From: Xenococcus sp. PCC 7305
GTDB lineage: Bacteria; Cyanobacteriota; Cyanobacteriia; Cyanobacteriales; Xenococcaceae
Direction: 5' to 3'
NCBI RefSeq assembly: GCF_000332055.1
Contig: NZ_ALVZ01000234.1
Coordinates: forward strand, 1 to 64,000
Length of the DNA stretch: 64,000 nt
The translations under genes and the position numbers were made by a program. Shown here one piece after another: positions 25,339 to 35,442 of this stretch. The notes beneath the pieces were generated by a model, which made no database searches, was not told the origin of the DNA, and saw nothing but the letters and a program-made list of their open reading frames with translations. Every line of letters begins with the position of its first letter. Within the stretch, counting starts at the first letter, position 1.

Positions 25339-27315
25339 TCAATAATCCAGAGGAATCGTAAAGTGAAACTGGCTGCCCTGGTTTTTTCCTTCACTAGTAG
25401 CCCAGATTTTTCCGCCCATCCCATTAATAATCTGACGACAAATCACTAATCCCAAACCAATCCCACTAGTCGTCCGACGTAGATAATTCTCCGACTGGGA
25501 AAAACGAGCAAAAATTTGCTTAAGTTGCTCAGGTTCAATTCCTCGTCCTGTGTCCGCAATGGTTACTACCAAAGTTTGCTTCCTAAAACCATTGGTGGTC
25601 GCTTTCCCTTCCCCATGGTCAATTCCTGCCGTAATCATGATCTCTCCCTCAGCAGGAGTAAACTTACAGGCATTATCTAGTAGTTTATAAAAGACCTCTA
25701 CCAACCCCTCCACATCTGCTGAAACAGCGAGCAGCTTATCAGATAATTTCACCGTAATTTTTGGTACTGCTCTAACAGGAGACTTTTTTGTGATGCGATG
25801 CAATGCCAAATCGAGAGGATACTTAATATCAACTAGTTCTATATCGCAATAAGCTTTTCCCGCTTCCAATTTGGATATCGTCAAAAAATCCTTGATCAGC
25901 TGATCCAATCTCTCACTATCAGACAATGCCAAATCTAGCATTGCCCCCTGCAATTCCTGGGGCATATCTGGTTCATTGGCTAAACTTTCCAAAAAAATAC
26001 GAATTGTCGAGAGGGGTGTTTTCAGCTCATGTCCCACCACCGCAATCAAATTATTTTGAATCCGCTCTACTGCTGCGAGTTTTTGATTCAGTTCCATGAG
26101 GTTTGTATAGGCACTAGCTTGAGTTAAAGCAGTTCCCGTACTATTGGCCACTGCCTCGACCAAAGCAATATCTTCTGGTTCCCAATTAAACTCTTTGGTG
26201 TCACCATAATGCAATTCCAAAACACCTAGCAATTTATCTTGATAACGAATTGCAACCATTAACCAAGACGCGATCGCAGCCCGTTCTATTTTTTCTTTTA
26301 AAATCCCATTGTCCTGTAAATAAATATTCTCCGCGACATCATTAATCACCAAAGCAGATTCTTGTGTCTGAGCCACTATAAAAATAGGATTATCGACAAC
26401 TGACCATTTTTGTCCAACTAATGATGGAGTTTGAGCAGGGACAAACTCATGTTCTATGGTCACCTCAGTCTCATTCGGTTTCACAGGATATAGCAGACAA
26501 CGGCAATGGGGAAAAATTTCCCCTAATTCTCTGACGGTAATGGTGAGGATTTCTGCTGCATCGAGAGAATTGCGCTGTTTCTGGGAAATCTTGTTGATTA
26601 AATGTTCTTTGCGTTCCGCAACTGCGATCGCCTTATACGCTTTAATAAGTTTATACTGACCAGCTTGCAAATAGGTAACCAATTTTTTCGTAAAGATATC
26701 TAAGTCTACAGCTTGGCTTGTAAGCAATAAATTGTTTCTACATTCCCTATTCTGCAAATAATACTGTCTTGCCCATGCTATTTTCTCTGCCAAATCAGGA
26801 CGATAAACCTGAATCCTCCCTAATAACCAATCAGCAGCAGTTTTGGTCAAATGCTCATCAAAAGTCCAGAAGCCCTCAAATCTTTTTTCTGGTTCTACAG
26901 GAGTTTTCATCTCTCTTAGCTCTTTTAGCGAAAGCTTTTCCTGCCCTACCAAACAGGCAGTGTATTGCTGTCCAATAACTACAAGAAACTTTTCCCCAAC
27001 TAGAGTATCCGTCGCAGCTAAGGAAATAGTTTCATAACTAGCATTTTTTACTAAAAAACCAGACTTATTATCTGGCATTGCAAGCATATAGGCTTGATCT
27101 GTTTTTTGCGCAATCCTAGAAAAGCGACGTTCACTGGGGCTAAAAAAATGTTCTTCCTGGAAACCAGCAATGACTAACGGGTTATCATCACCAACCAGTA
27201 CCAAATCCTCCATTGCACTGGCTAGAGCGATTAAAGACGATTTGAAATATATTTGAGGACGTAGGCTAGAAAACTCTGTGACCAAGTCCCGCAGTAGAGA
27301 ATTAGTCAGATTCAT
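25339..27315 (-). CDS. Sensor histidine kinase (DICT - GAF - HisKA - HATPase)
   Basis: 658 residues, no membrane helix, so cytoplasmic. N-terminal DICT sensory domain (about 15-145, including SLIALASAMEDLVL and FSRIAQKTDQAYMLAMP), a helical linker, a GAF domain (about 245-400), a HisKA phospho-acceptor with VVGHELKTPLSTIRIF (His429), and the HATPase_c domain with LLDNACKFTPAEG (N box), IADTGRGIEPEQL (G1) and TSGIGLGLVICRQI (G2). DICT domains accompany light or redox signalling proteins in cyanobacteria. No response regulator gene adjoins it. Confidence 0.9.
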   Translation of the reverse strand: MNLTNSLLRDLVTEFSSLRPQIYFKSSLIALASAMEDLVLVGDDNPLVIAGFQEEHFFSPSERRFSRIAQKTDQAYMLAMPDNKSGFLVKNASYETISLAATDTLVGEKFLVVIGQQYTACLVGQEKLSLKELREMKTPVEPEKRFEGFWTFDEHLTKTAADWLLGRIQVYRPDLAEKIAWARQYYLQNRECRNNLLLTSQAVDLDIFTKKLVTYLQAGQYKLIKAYKAIAVAERKEHLINKISQKQRNSLDAAEILTITVRELGEIFPHCRCLLYPVKPNETEVTIEHEFVPAQTPSLVGQKWSVVDNPIFIVAQTQESALVINDVAENIYLQDNGILKEKIERAAIASWLMVAIRYQDKLLGVLELHYGDTKEFNWEPEDIALVEAVANSTGTALTQASAYTNLMELNQKLAAVERIQNNLIAVVGHELKTPLSTIRIFLESLANEPDMPQELQGAMLDLALSDSERLDQLIKDFLTISKLEAGKAYCDIELVDIKYPLDLALHRITKKSPVRAVPKITVKLSDKLLAVSADVEGLVEVFYKLLDNACKFTPAEGEIMITAGIDHGEGKATTNGFRKQTLVVTIADTGRGIEPEQLKQIFARFSQSENYLRRTTSGIGLGLVICRQIINGMGGKIWATSEGKNQGSQFHFTIPLDY

Positions 27316-27422
27316 TATTGATTATTCACCACCATTAAAAGAAATATTAGTCTCCTTCAACTTGTAACAATATTTTTATATATAATTAATTAGTTAAAAT
27401 AGTAATATTTTTTATTTAAGTG

Positions 27423-28001
27423 TTATTCAGTTAAGACAGTTTGACTCAGGTCTACCCCATCCAAAATTGTTCCCTTTAGGTTTGTATCACTGAAATTCGC
27501 TTGGTTTAAGGAAGAACCAGTAAGAATAGTATTACTAAGATTTGCTCCCGTTAAGTCGGCTCCTCGCAGATTGGAATAACTCAAATTAGCACCTGACAAA
27601 TCAGCACCTCGTAAGTCCGCATCTTCTAGGCAAACTAAGCGCATATCTGCACCCTGAAAAATCGACTTTCGTAAGATAGCTTGAGAAAAGCTTGCGCCAA
27701 TTAGCATTGCTTGAGAAATTTGCGCTTCAACTAAACAAGCCTGTTGAAAATCTGTTCGCCATAGCGTAGCTCTCATCAAATCAGCTTCGCTCAAATCAGT
27801 TTTTCTTAGCATCGAGTGACTTAAATTAACCTTAGTTAAATTTGCTCGCCACAACTTAACCTCAGACAAATTAACCTCTCTTAAATCAGTTTGCTTGAGG
27901 TTGACTCGACTAAAATTGCGTTTCCCCAAACCATAAAGCTTGAGAAGTTCGGAAGCGTCAATAGTTTTAGTTCTGTGTTGATGCGGATTTATATAGAACA
28001 T
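27423..28001 (-). CDS. Pentapeptide repeat protein
   Basis: 192 residues. After about 35 residues the chain is a run of A(N/D)Lxx pentapeptides (REVNLSEVKLWRANLTKVNL at the start, GADLRGADLSGANLSYSNL-type units near 125-145), which folds into a square right-handed beta helix. Such proteins are common in cyanobacteria and mostly of unknown role; no gyrase-binding feature is evident. Stands alone. Confidence 0.88.
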   Translation of the reverse strand: MFYINPHQHRTKTIDASELLKLYGLGKRNFSRVNLKQTDLREVNLSEVKLWRANLTKVNLSHSMLRKTDLSEADLMRATLWRTDFQQACLVEAQISQAMLIGASFSQAILRKSIFQGADMRLVCLEDADLRGADLSGANLSYSNLRGADLTGANLSNTILTGSSLNQANFSDTNLKGTILDGVDLSQTVLTE

Positions 28002-28096
28002 TTAATTCTAAAGTTAATACATTCGATGCCTGAAAGGGCAAAGTTTGATTGATTTGTCAGGATATTCCTAGGATGATAAAAATAGGTGTGATTAAT

Positions 28097-28267
28097 TTAA
28101 CTAACTAGAAAAGAAGTTATAAGCGCTGCTGCGACAATTAAAGTTGCGATCGCACCTTGAATAATATAGCGACGTTGTTCACTAGCTGCGGGGTATTGCG
28201 CCACATACACTTTTGGTTCGACGGCGTAGTTATTGAGGCGACCATTTCCTTCTCTAACGGTATACAT
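28097..28267 (-). CDS. psb34: Psb34 (ssl1498-type light-harvesting-like protein)
   Basis: 56 residues: MYTVREGNGRLNNYAVEPKV, then YPAASEQRRYIIQGAIATL and a single membrane helix to the end. The arginine/asparagine-rich N-terminus followed by one helix is the pattern of the ssl1498/Psb34 family, relatives of Hlips that attach to CP47-containing photosystem II assembly intermediates. The gene is too short for common length cut-offs. Two GTTACATA sites upstream suggest RpaB-type high-light control. Confidence 0.75.
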   Translation of the reverse strand: MYTVREGNGRLNNYAVEPKVYVAQYPAASEQRRYIIQGAIATLIVAAALITSFLVS

Positions 28268-28282
28268 AATTTTATATTTGCT

Positions 28283-28321
28283 TTTGTTAAGTTATGTAAC
28301 CAATATACCAAAATATGTAAC
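28283..28321 (-). promoter_or_regulatory. HLR1-like element upstream of psb34
   Basis: Read on the minus strand, GTTACATA-AC-TTAACAAA (28300-28283) matches the RpaB HLR1 consensus in the first half-site and in 7 of 8 positions of the second. A second GTTACATA lies at 28321-28314. The sites are 16-54 bases before the ATG, closer than usual, so they would act at or downstream of the promoter. Candidate only. Confidence 0.5.
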
Positions 28322-28617
28322 AATTTGTTACCTGAGCTTGACAAGAGTTGCTATCGCATAACTATAGAAAAGCTGACAGGCCGCTATGCTTATGGCTATT
28401 GGCTAAAACATTAAGAAAATATAAAATGCTTCTGGTGTGAATTAAATTAGTTTGTATTGAGATGTTGTTAGATTCAATGACTGAGATCTAAGCTCTAACA
28501 TATTTAAATTAACATGGTTAATATTGTATCATTGTTCGCGATCGCGGACGATAATAATTCTTGGCTCTGAATGCGATCTCTGCAATATCAATCTTGATGA
28601 GTAAGTTTACGCGAGAT
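28322..28617. other. Intergenic region between psb34 and the gltB terminator
   Basis: About 300 bases with a GTAACAATTTGTTAC palindrome at its left edge and a HIP1-type GCGATCGC site near 28539-28546. No gene recognised. Confidence 0.4.
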
Positions 28618-28650
28618 AAAAAAGACTGGAAGTATCACAACCTCCAGCCT
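28618..28650 (-). terminator. Intrinsic terminator after gltB
   Basis: On the minus strand CTGGAGG, an 8-9 base loop, then CTTCCAG form a 7-bp stem with one wobble pair, followed by TCTTTTTT. It starts 24 bases after the gltB stop codon. Confidence 0.8.
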
Positions 28651-28673
28651 TAAAATTAACAAATTAAAGAAAA

Positions 28674-31600
28674 CTAAACAGAAGTCAAAGGCTTCTCCTC
28701 AAAGGTCGCGATCGCGACTTCACTATCAGCTTCTGAAGGCGGAACAACCTGCCAGAACTTATCAACATAACTATCCCAGTTAGCCAAAATATCCTGACCT
28801 TTCTTGCTGCCAGTCTTCTCCACATGGGCAGTAATCATCGACTTCAATTGCTCTTTCCCCGACTCAGAAACTAAACGCTGAATCTTCACAATCTCAGGGT
28901 TAAGCTTTTCGGGGAAAGAACCATCCTCATCAAGGAAATAACCGATACCACCAGTCATTCCCGCACCAACATTTCGCCCTACTGCACCCAATACAACCAA
29001 CAGACCACCAGTCATATATTCACAACAATGATCTCCCGCACCTTCGATAACGGCTTTACCCAAGGAATTCCGTACCGCAAAACGCTCACCAGCACGCCCA
29101 TTAGCATAGAGCACACCACCAGTCGCACCGTATAAACAGGTGTTACCGATAATCACATTCTCCGCAGTGTTGTAGGTCGCAGTCGCAGGCGGTTTAATCA
29201 CAATCTCTCCACCATGCATACCTTTGCCAACATAGTCATTAGCTTCCCCAGTCAGAACCATATTCATCCCAGGAAGGTTAAAGGCTCCAAAACTTTGACC
29301 GGCATAACCGTAGAAATTAAAGTTTAATGATCCTTCAAAACCACTATTGCCATATTTAGACGCGATCGCGCCAGCTATTCTCGCCCCCACAGAGCGATCT
29401 GTATTCACGATCTGAATTTCTTTAGTAACCGCAGCTTGATTGTTAATCCCATCAGCAATTTCTAGATCAGCCAGTAAATCATCATCGAGAACTGCACCGT
29501 TAGTATTAACCTCACCATGATCTAACCAAGAACGGTCTTCTTTAACATCAGGCAAGTTAATCAGACAATCAAGATTCATGCCAGTGGTTTTAGTCAATTC
29601 AACATCATCCCGTTGCTTCAGCAAATCAGCCCGACCGATAACTTCTTCTAAACTGCGATAACCCAAGATTGCCAAAAGATTGCGTACTTCTTCGGCAATA
29701 AAATAGAAGAAATTCACCACATGTTCAGGAATACCAGTAAAGCGCTTCCGCAATACTTCTTGCTGTGTGGCAACCCCAACAGGACAAGTATTCATATGGC
29801 AAACTCGCGCCATGCGACAACCTTCAGCAATCATCGCGATCGAACCGAAACCATATTCTTCAGCCCCCATTAAAGCAGCCATCAAAATATCCCAACCAGT
29901 TTTTAAACCACCGTCAGCCCTGAGTAAAACGCGATCGCGTAACTGATTGGCAATTAACACCCGATGGACTTCGGTTAAACCCAATTCCCAAGGTGCCCCC
30001 GCATGTTTAATCGAACTCAAAGGGGAAGCTCCTGTCCCACCATCATGTCCTGAAATTTGAATCACATCGGCGTTTGCTTTAGCCACACCTGCCGCAATTG
30101 TTCCGATACCGATTTCTGCCACTAGTTTGACTGAAACTTGAGCTTTGGGACTAATTTGATGTAAATCATGGATCAACTGAGCCAAATCTTCAATCGAATA
30201 AATATCATGGTGAGGCGGAGGAGAAATCAGCGTGACACCAGGTTTGGAACGACGCAAGGATGCAATATATTCACTGACTTTTTTCCCTGGTAATTGCCCC
30301 CCTTCTCCTGGCTTGGCACCTTGAGCAACTTTAATTTCCAATTGCTTCGCACTCATCAGGTATTCAGGAGTTACCCCAAAACGCCCCGATGCTACCTGTT
30401 TGATGGCTGAACTTGCGGTATCCCCATTTTGTAAACCTTTGAGATGGGGCAGCGTTGCCGAATTGCCCTCGGCATCAACATCATGCAATACATTAAAACG
30501 CACTCCATCTTCCCCACCTTCACCAGAGTTGGACTTGCCACCTAAACGATTCATGGCAACGGCAAGGGTTTCATGGGCTTCTCTGGATAAAGATCCCAGA
30601 GACATACCTCCAGTACAGAAGCGTTTGACAATCGATTCAACTGGTTCTACTTCATCTAAAGATATCGAATCGCGATCGCTATTAAAATCCAATAAATCTC
30701 TTAGAGCCGTGGCAGGACGACCTTTGAGATATTGTTTGTATAATTCGTAATGATCGTATTGTTTGCTCTTAACTGCTTGATGCAAAGCCTTAGACATTTC
30801 TGGTGAGTTCATGTGATATTCCCCACCGCGTCGATAAGCAATAAAACCAAAGTTTTCTAATTTCTTACTACTCAGTTCGGGGAAAGCGCGACTATGGAAT
30901 GCTATTGTTTCTTGGGCCAACTCAGCAATAGTTAAACCACCTAGACGGGAAGTTGTCCCCACAAAGCATAAATTCACTAAATCCATGCCCAAGCCCAAAG
31001 CTTCAAAAATTTGGGCTCCGTGATAGGAAGACAGCAAAGAAATTCCCATTTTAGAAAGAATTTTCAAGATTCCTGCTTCTACCGCCTGACGATAATTTTG
31101 CTGAGCTTGTTCAAGCGAAACAGTGGCAATTTTCTCATTAGCCATCAATTTCTGAGTTTTAGGATTGCTCCACCATTGACGAATTGTTTCCAACGCTAGG
31201 TAAGGACAAATGGCCGAGGCTCCATAACCAACTAAACAAGCATAGTGATGGGTGCTCCAGCATTGGGCTGTCTCGACTACTAAAGAAGCTTTGAGGCGTA
31301 AACCTTCTTTTATTAAATGATGATGCACTGCTCCAACAGCGGCTAGAGGCGGAATATAACTAGATCCTGTGTTAATGCCAGTCGAAGCGCGATCGCTCAA
31401 TACGAGAATCTCTGCTCCTCCTTCCACCGCGATCATCGCCGCATCACATAAATTTTTAATGGCAATTTCTAAACCTTTAGGCCCAGTGGCAATTTCGTAT
31501 AACGTAGAAAGGGTTGCCGATTTGATCGCAGAATTTTTCATGATCGCCAGTTCCGCTTCATTCAAAATTGGCGACTCCAACTTAAGCAAGCGGGCATCTT

Positions 31601-33329
31601 CAGCTCTTACTTCCAACAAATTGCCCTTTGCACCCAATTGCATTCCTAGAGACATCACCAAACTCTCTCTTAAAGGATCAATAGGTGGATTAGTTACCTG
31701 GGCAAATCTCTGTTTAAAATAGTTATAGAGTAGATGGGGTTTGGTAGAAAGCACCGCCAAAGGAATATCATCCCCCATACAGTAGGTCGGCTCTTTACCA
31801 TTCAAGGCCATTGACTGAATGACCATCTCGACATCTTCAGCTGTATAACCAAAAGCTGTTTGCTTAGCTAATAAATCTTGAGCTTCTAAGTAAGCCTCAA
31901 CGCTAAAAGACTGAGGAGTGATAGTTTGACGATGTTCTTTGACCCATTCACCATAGGGATTTTGACTAGCAACCCGTTTTTTTAGATCCCAATTTCGCAA
32001 AATTTCCTGACTCTGCAAATCGACAACAATCGATTGACCTGGCCCTAATTTGCCTTTTTCCACAATTTCACTGTCGGGTAATTCAACAACTCCCGTCTCA
32101 GAAGCTACTACGATATAACCATCTTTAGTAATGCTGTAGCGGGCAGGGCGCAAACCATTACGATCCAAAGTCGCCCCAACAGTTTTGCCATCGCTATAAA
32201 CTAGCAATGCAGGGCCATCCCAAGGTTCTTGTAAGCCGCTATAGTAATCGTAAAAATCACTAATTTCAGGATATTTTTGCAGCTCAGGCTGATCCTTGTA
32301 GGCTTCTGGCACTAGGATCATTGTGGCCTCTGGTAAACTACGTCCTGTTCTGACAAGCAACTCTAGGGAGCTATCCAAGTTATAGGAATCACTATTGGCA
32401 GAATTCACAATTGGAGTCAGAGCTGCTAAATCAGACTTACTCCATCCGGTAACTTCGAGATTTCTTTCCCGATTGGCCATCCAGTTGACATTACCCAAAA
32501 GAGTATTAATCTCACCGTTGTGACCTAACAACCGCATTGGTTGAGCGAACGCCCATTTCGGCATAGTGTTAGTACTGAAGCGTCGATGGTAGACCGCAAA
32601 ACTTGTTTTGTAATCAGGATTGGTTAAATCTGTATAGAACTGACCCAAAATCTCCGATCGCACCATCCCTTTATAAACAATAGTGCGGCAGGAAAAAGAA
32701 CAAATATAAAAATGATCAGTTAGTTTTTTGCCAATTCGCGATCGCGCAATATATAGCTTACGATCTAAAGCATCTCCCGTCAGCCCATCATCCGAAGCGA
32801 CGAATATTTGCTCAATATAAGGTTGATTATCCCGAGCCTGAACCCCTAAAACACTAGGTTTAACAGGAACCTCTCGCCAAACCAAGACAGTTAAATTTTC
32901 TTCTCTAACTATCTGTTCGATAAATTTTTTGCCTTCTTCTCGCTCTGCTAGATCCTGGGGCAGAAAAACCATCCCCACACCATAACTTTGCGCGCTCGGT
33001 GCCGCAATTCCCTGATCATCAAACCAAGACTCGAATAACTGATGAGGAATTGCTGTCATAACTCCGGCCCCGTCACCCGAATCGAGATCCGCGCTACAAC
33101 CCCCGCGATGTTCCATACATCCTAGGCCAACCAAAGCTTGTTCCACAATCTGATGATTGGCTCTCCCATCTTGGTAAGCAATAAACCCAACACCGCAAGC
33201 ATCTCTTTCTTCTACCAACCAGGGTTGTCCGGCAAATGGTTGTTCTTCTGAGGATTTTTTTAGTTCTTGATTGGTGATTGCTACATTTTTTGCAGATGGT
33301 ATTTTAGTCATTTTCGTATTAGTTATCAA
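28674..33329 (-). CDS. gltB: Ferredoxin-dependent glutamate synthase (large subunit type)
   Basis: 1551 residues. Makes two glutamates from glutamine and 2-oxoglutarate, closing the GS-GOGAT cycle; in cyanobacteria the single-chain form takes electrons from ferredoxin. The class II amidotransferase domain begins at Cys45 ([12 protein letters not shown]) after a propeptide of 44 residues. The central and FMN-binding domains follow, with [16 protein letters not shown] and the 3Fe-4S cysteines in [19 protein letters not shown]. The C-terminal GXGXG beta-helix domain ([20 protein letters not shown] and [10 protein letters not shown]) closes the protein. No small NADPH subunit gene is adjacent. 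Often named glsF or gltS in cyanobacteria. No NtcA site was found upstream. Confidence 0.95.
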   Translation of the reverse strand: MITNTKMTKIPSAKNVAITNQELKKSSEEQPFAGQPWLVEERDACGVGFIAYQDGRANHQIVEQALVGLGCMEHRGGCSADLDSGDGAGVMTAIPHQLFESWFDDQGIAAPSAQSYGVGMVFLPQDLAEREEGKKFIEQIVREENLTVLVWREVPVKPSVLGVQARDNQPYIEQIFVASDDGLTGDALDRKLYIARSRIGKKLTDHFYICSFSCRTIVYKGMVRSEILGQFYTDLTNPDYKTSFAVYHRRFSTNTMPKWAFAQPMRLLGHNGEINTLLGNVNWMANRERNLEVTGWSKSDLAALTPIVNSANSDSYNLDSSLELLVRTGRSLPEATMILVPEAYKDQPELQKYPEISDFYDYYSGLQEPWDGPALLVYSDGKTVGATLDRNGLRPARYSITKDGYIVVASETGVVELPDSEIVEKGKLGPGQSIVVDLQSQEILRNWDLKKRVASQNPYGEWVKEHRQTITPQSFSVEAYLEAQDLLAKQTAFGYTAEDVEMVIQSMALNGKEPTYCMGDDIPLAVLSTKPHLLYNYFKQRFAQVTNPPIDPLRESLVMSLGMQLGAKGNLLEVRAEDARLLKLESPILNEAELAIMKNSAIKSATLSTLYEIATGPKGLEIAIKNLCDAAMIAVEGGAEILVLSDRASTGINTGSSYIPPLAAVGAVHHHLIKEGLRLKASLVVETAQCWSTHHYACLVGYGASAICPYLALETIRQWWSNPKTQKLMANEKIATVSLEQAQQNYRQAVEAGILKILSKMGISLLSSYHGAQIFEALGLGMDLVNLCFVGTTSRLGGLTIAELAQETIAFHSRAFPELSSKKLENFGFIAYRRGGEYHMNSPEMSKALHQAVKSKQYDHYELYKQYLKGRPATALRDLLDFNSDRDSISLDEVEPVESIVKRFCTGGMSLGSLSREAHETLAVAMNRLGGKSNSGEGGEDGVRFNVLHDVDAEGNSATLPHLKGLQNGDTASSAIKQVASGRFGVTPEYLMSAKQLEIKVAQGAKPGEGGQLPGKKVSEYIASLRRSKPGVTLISPPPHHDIYSIEDLAQLIHDLHQISPKAQVSVKLVAEIGIGTIAAGVAKANADVIQISGHDGGTGASPLSSIKHAGAPWELGLTEVHRVLIANQLRDRVLLRADGGLKTGWDILMAALMGAEEYGFGSIAMIAEGCRMARVCHMNTCPVGVATQQEVLRKRFTGIPEHVVNFFYFIAEEVRNLLAILGYRSLEEVIGRADLLKQRDDVELTKTTGMNLDCLINLPDVKEDRSWLDHGEVNTNGAVLDDDLLADLEIADGINNQAAVTKEIQIVNTDRSVGARIAGAIASKYGNSGFEGSLNFNFYGYAGQSFGAFNLPGMNMVLTGEANDYVGKGMHGGEIVIKPPATATYNTAENVIIGNTCLYGATGGVLYANGRAGERFAVRNSLGKAVIEGAGDHCCEYMTGGLLVVLGAVGRNVGAGMTGGIGYFLDEDGSFPEKLNPEIVKIQRLVSESGKEQLKSMITAHVEKTGSKKGQDILANWDSYVDKFWQVVPPSEADSEVAIATFEEKPLTSV

Positions 33330-33744
33330 ACTTATTAAGGAAGTGTTTCGGCAGGTGACTGAAGCTGTCTTTTCCTAGAGCAATTATCTCTAGAAATGTT
33401 GAAATTTATCTGTTACTTTTCTCGATCTTGTGCTTACTATTTTTATTGTACATAAGCGATGAGAACCTTTATTAAAAATTTCTTAAGCAAGTAAACTAGC
33501 AAGATCGCTTCGAGCAAAAGGGAGGCCATAAAATATTACCTTATTCCTTAACCAAATATGTGATTCCTTTTACTGTAATCTGAGGTGAGACCTGGTATCA
33601 AATCCAGATTATTAATTTTAGAGGGGAGTTCTTGGCTAATTGCTAAAATGTGATTAGAGCTAATTTATGCTAATTATTGGAATTAGAATTTGTTTGTCTG
33701 GGTATTGGACAGTTTAATGCTAAGAATTTGGCAAAGGAGGTCTC
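33330..33744. other. Intergenic region between divergent gltB and the STAS-like gene
   Basis: 415 bases containing both promoters. The only clear element is a strong ribosome site, AAAGGAGG at 33733-33740, four bases before the ATG at 33745. I looked for the NtcA pattern GTA-N8-TAC and did not find it. Confidence 0.5.
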
Positions 33745-34110
33745 ATGTTTCAGGTAACATCAAATGGGCTCAACCGCATAGATATTAAATTTGGCGGCAA
33801 ATTAGACAGCCAGGAAATGAAAGCATCCCTTGATGATCTTATAGGTAAGTCTCAAGATATCGAGCAGGGTACAATGTTATATCGAATTGAGGATTTTGAT
33901 CTACCCACCCTAGGAGCACTTGGGGTTGAGCTGTCGCGTCTTCCCGAATTATTCCGAACTATTGGGAAATTTAATCGCGCAGCAGTGCTTTCTGACAAGA
34001 AATGGGTGCAAAAGGTCAGTGAAATTGAAGGTTTTTTGCTTCCCGGTCTTGAGATCAAAGCCTTCAGTCTGGACGAAGTGGCAGCTGCCGAAGCTTGGCT
34101 ATTCAGTTAG
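33745..34110 (+). CDS. STAS/SEC14-like (SpoIIAA-like) protein
   Basis: 121 residues: FQVTSNGLNRIDIKFGGKLD, MLYRIEDFDLPTLGALGVEL and RAAVLSDKKWVQKVSEIEG, ending in an EAWLFS segment. This resembles the SpoIIAA-like STAS/SEC14 group, small single-domain proteins of largely unknown role, perhaps lipid or anion sensing. Very strong ribosome site, so probably well translated. No anti-sigma partner nearby. Confidence 0.7.
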   Translation: MFQVTSNGLNRIDIKFGGKLDSQEMKASLDDLIGKSQDIEQGTMLYRIEDFDLPTLGALGVELSRLPELFRTIGKFNRAAVLSDKKWVQKVSEIEGFLLPGLEIKAFSLDEVAAAEAWLFS

Positions 34111-34163
34111 TTAAGAAGCAAAGAACGAAGAAGCAAGACAGATAAATCACTAGCTGCTTTGGC

Positions 34164-34784
34164 TTACAGCTTATTCTCTTTCACTTCTAACCAGTCATCT
34201 TTTGTATTGCAATTGAATAACATGTTGCGATCGCATATTTCCCATTCAACTACCCGATTTTCCCTCAACCAAGGTTGAAAAGCCCTGCCGCCTTGTTCTA
34301 AATACTTTTGAATAGAAGCACGGCAATTACTGCGATAAAACCCACATAGCGGTTCCCATCCCTTAGCATGACGGGGCAGCAGTGCGATCGCATCCTGGGG
34401 CAGATCGTTTAAAGATTCACTCCATCTTTTAATTTCATGAGAATTGAGGCGAGGCAAATCGCAAGCAAGCAATAATACCCATTCAGTTTTAACTTGCTCT
34501 AATCCTTGATAAAAACCAACTAGAGGACAATTAGACTGGGCTTTGGGGTCGATTAAAGATTCTTGCACCAAGGAAACAGAAGAATGTTCAGCAAAATGGT
34601 GATATTTCTTAACCCAAGGCGCCACAATGTAAACCCAATTCGCAGATTCTTGAGCTACATTACAGACGTAAGATAACAAACTTTGGTTGCCGATAGTCAA
34701 CAAAGCCTTATCTTGTCCCATGCGGGAACTTTGTCCGCCAGCTAAAACAATAGCGGTCAGGGACTGTTTTTCTTTTGACAGCAT
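34164..34784 (-). CDS. mobA: Molybdenum cofactor guanylyltransferase
   Basis: 206 residues. Attaches GMP to molybdopterin to make the guanine dinucleotide cofactor. The N-terminal nucleotide-binding motif VLAGGQSSRMGQDKALL (about 14-30) is diagnostic, followed by LLACDLPRLN (about 107-116) with the metal-binding Asp, and CGFYRSNC later. Length is normal. Only 11 bases separate it from the divergent membrane-protein gene, so the promoters overlap. Confidence 0.88.
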   Translation of the reverse strand: MLSKEKQSLTAIVLAGGQSSRMGQDKALLTIGNQSLLSYVCNVAQESANWVYIVAPWVKKYHHFAEHSSVSLVQESLIDPKAQSNCPLVGFYQGLEQVKTEWVLLLACDLPRLNSHEIKRWSESLNDLPQDAIALLPRHAKGWEPLCGFYRSNCRASIQKYLEQGGRAFQPWLRENRVVEWEICDRNMLFNCNTKDDWLEVKENKL

Positions 34785-34795
34785 AAATTAAGCTT

Positions 34796-35173
34796 ATGAA
34801 TGATTTATCTTCAGTGTCAGACCAAAAAGCACAAAGACAACAATTATGGATTTATCTTCTACCCATAGTGGGAATTATCCCTGCTCTTTGGACTCTATAT
34901 CGAGGCCAAGCTAATGAACAAGAACAGAAAATCAGCCGGTTATCTCTAATCTTAGTTTCATCTTGGCTTATAGCATATATCTCATTATTTTTTGGTTCTA
35001 ATCAAACTTCAGACCTTTTATCTTTTCGATTACTTTATATTAATGCTCTAATCACCACCGGTTATTTTTTAGCCTGTCTGGTTCTTTTATGGCAGTCGCT
35101 CCAAGGAAAATCTCCGTATTTACCCTTGATCAGTACCTTAGCCAACATCAAAACAAAAAAAAAGTTCCCTTAA
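34796..35173 (+). CDS. Membrane protein, three to four helices, unknown
   Basis: 125 residues with hydrophobic segments at about 19-36, 47-67 and 78-101. No recognised family. The C-terminal tail is basic and poly-lysine rich. Starts at an ATG 11 bases from the mobA start on the other strand. Confidence 0.65.
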   Translation: MNDLSSVSDQKAQRQQLWIYLLPIVGIIPALWTLYRGQANEQEQKISRLSLILVSSWLIAYISLFFGSNQTSDLLSFRLLYINALITTGYFLACLVLLWQSLQGKSPYLPLISTLANIKTKKKFP

Positions 35174-35442
35174 AGACAGCGGTTTGAATCTGCTATTTTC
35201 TGAATAACAAGCTAAGATTGAGTTGTGAATATCCAGAGCTTATCTCGATACTCCAGAGAACAATTGTGCCAAGTATTTTCGAATAATTAGGTCATGTTTA
35301 TCGTTTAATTCTTTTGTGTATTAATACCTATCTTTGATAAGGTTGGAAGTATTCAGGATATTTACTTACATAAGAATACTTGTATATAGCTATATCTATA
35401 AAAATCAAAAATCTTATAATTACGCCTGTGTGAGGATAAAAA

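Noticed and set aside
25086-25361. Open frame of 91 codons on the plus strand
   Set aside because: It reads through the palindromic element and a CTGCC heptamer stretch and overlaps the antitoxin start and kinase end.
30400-30750. Frame of 116 codons antisense to gltB
   Set aside because: Shadow of gltB with no recognisable features or ribosome site.
33330-33744. NtcA site upstream of gltB
   Set aside because: I searched by eye for GTA-N8-TAC and found no acceptable match.
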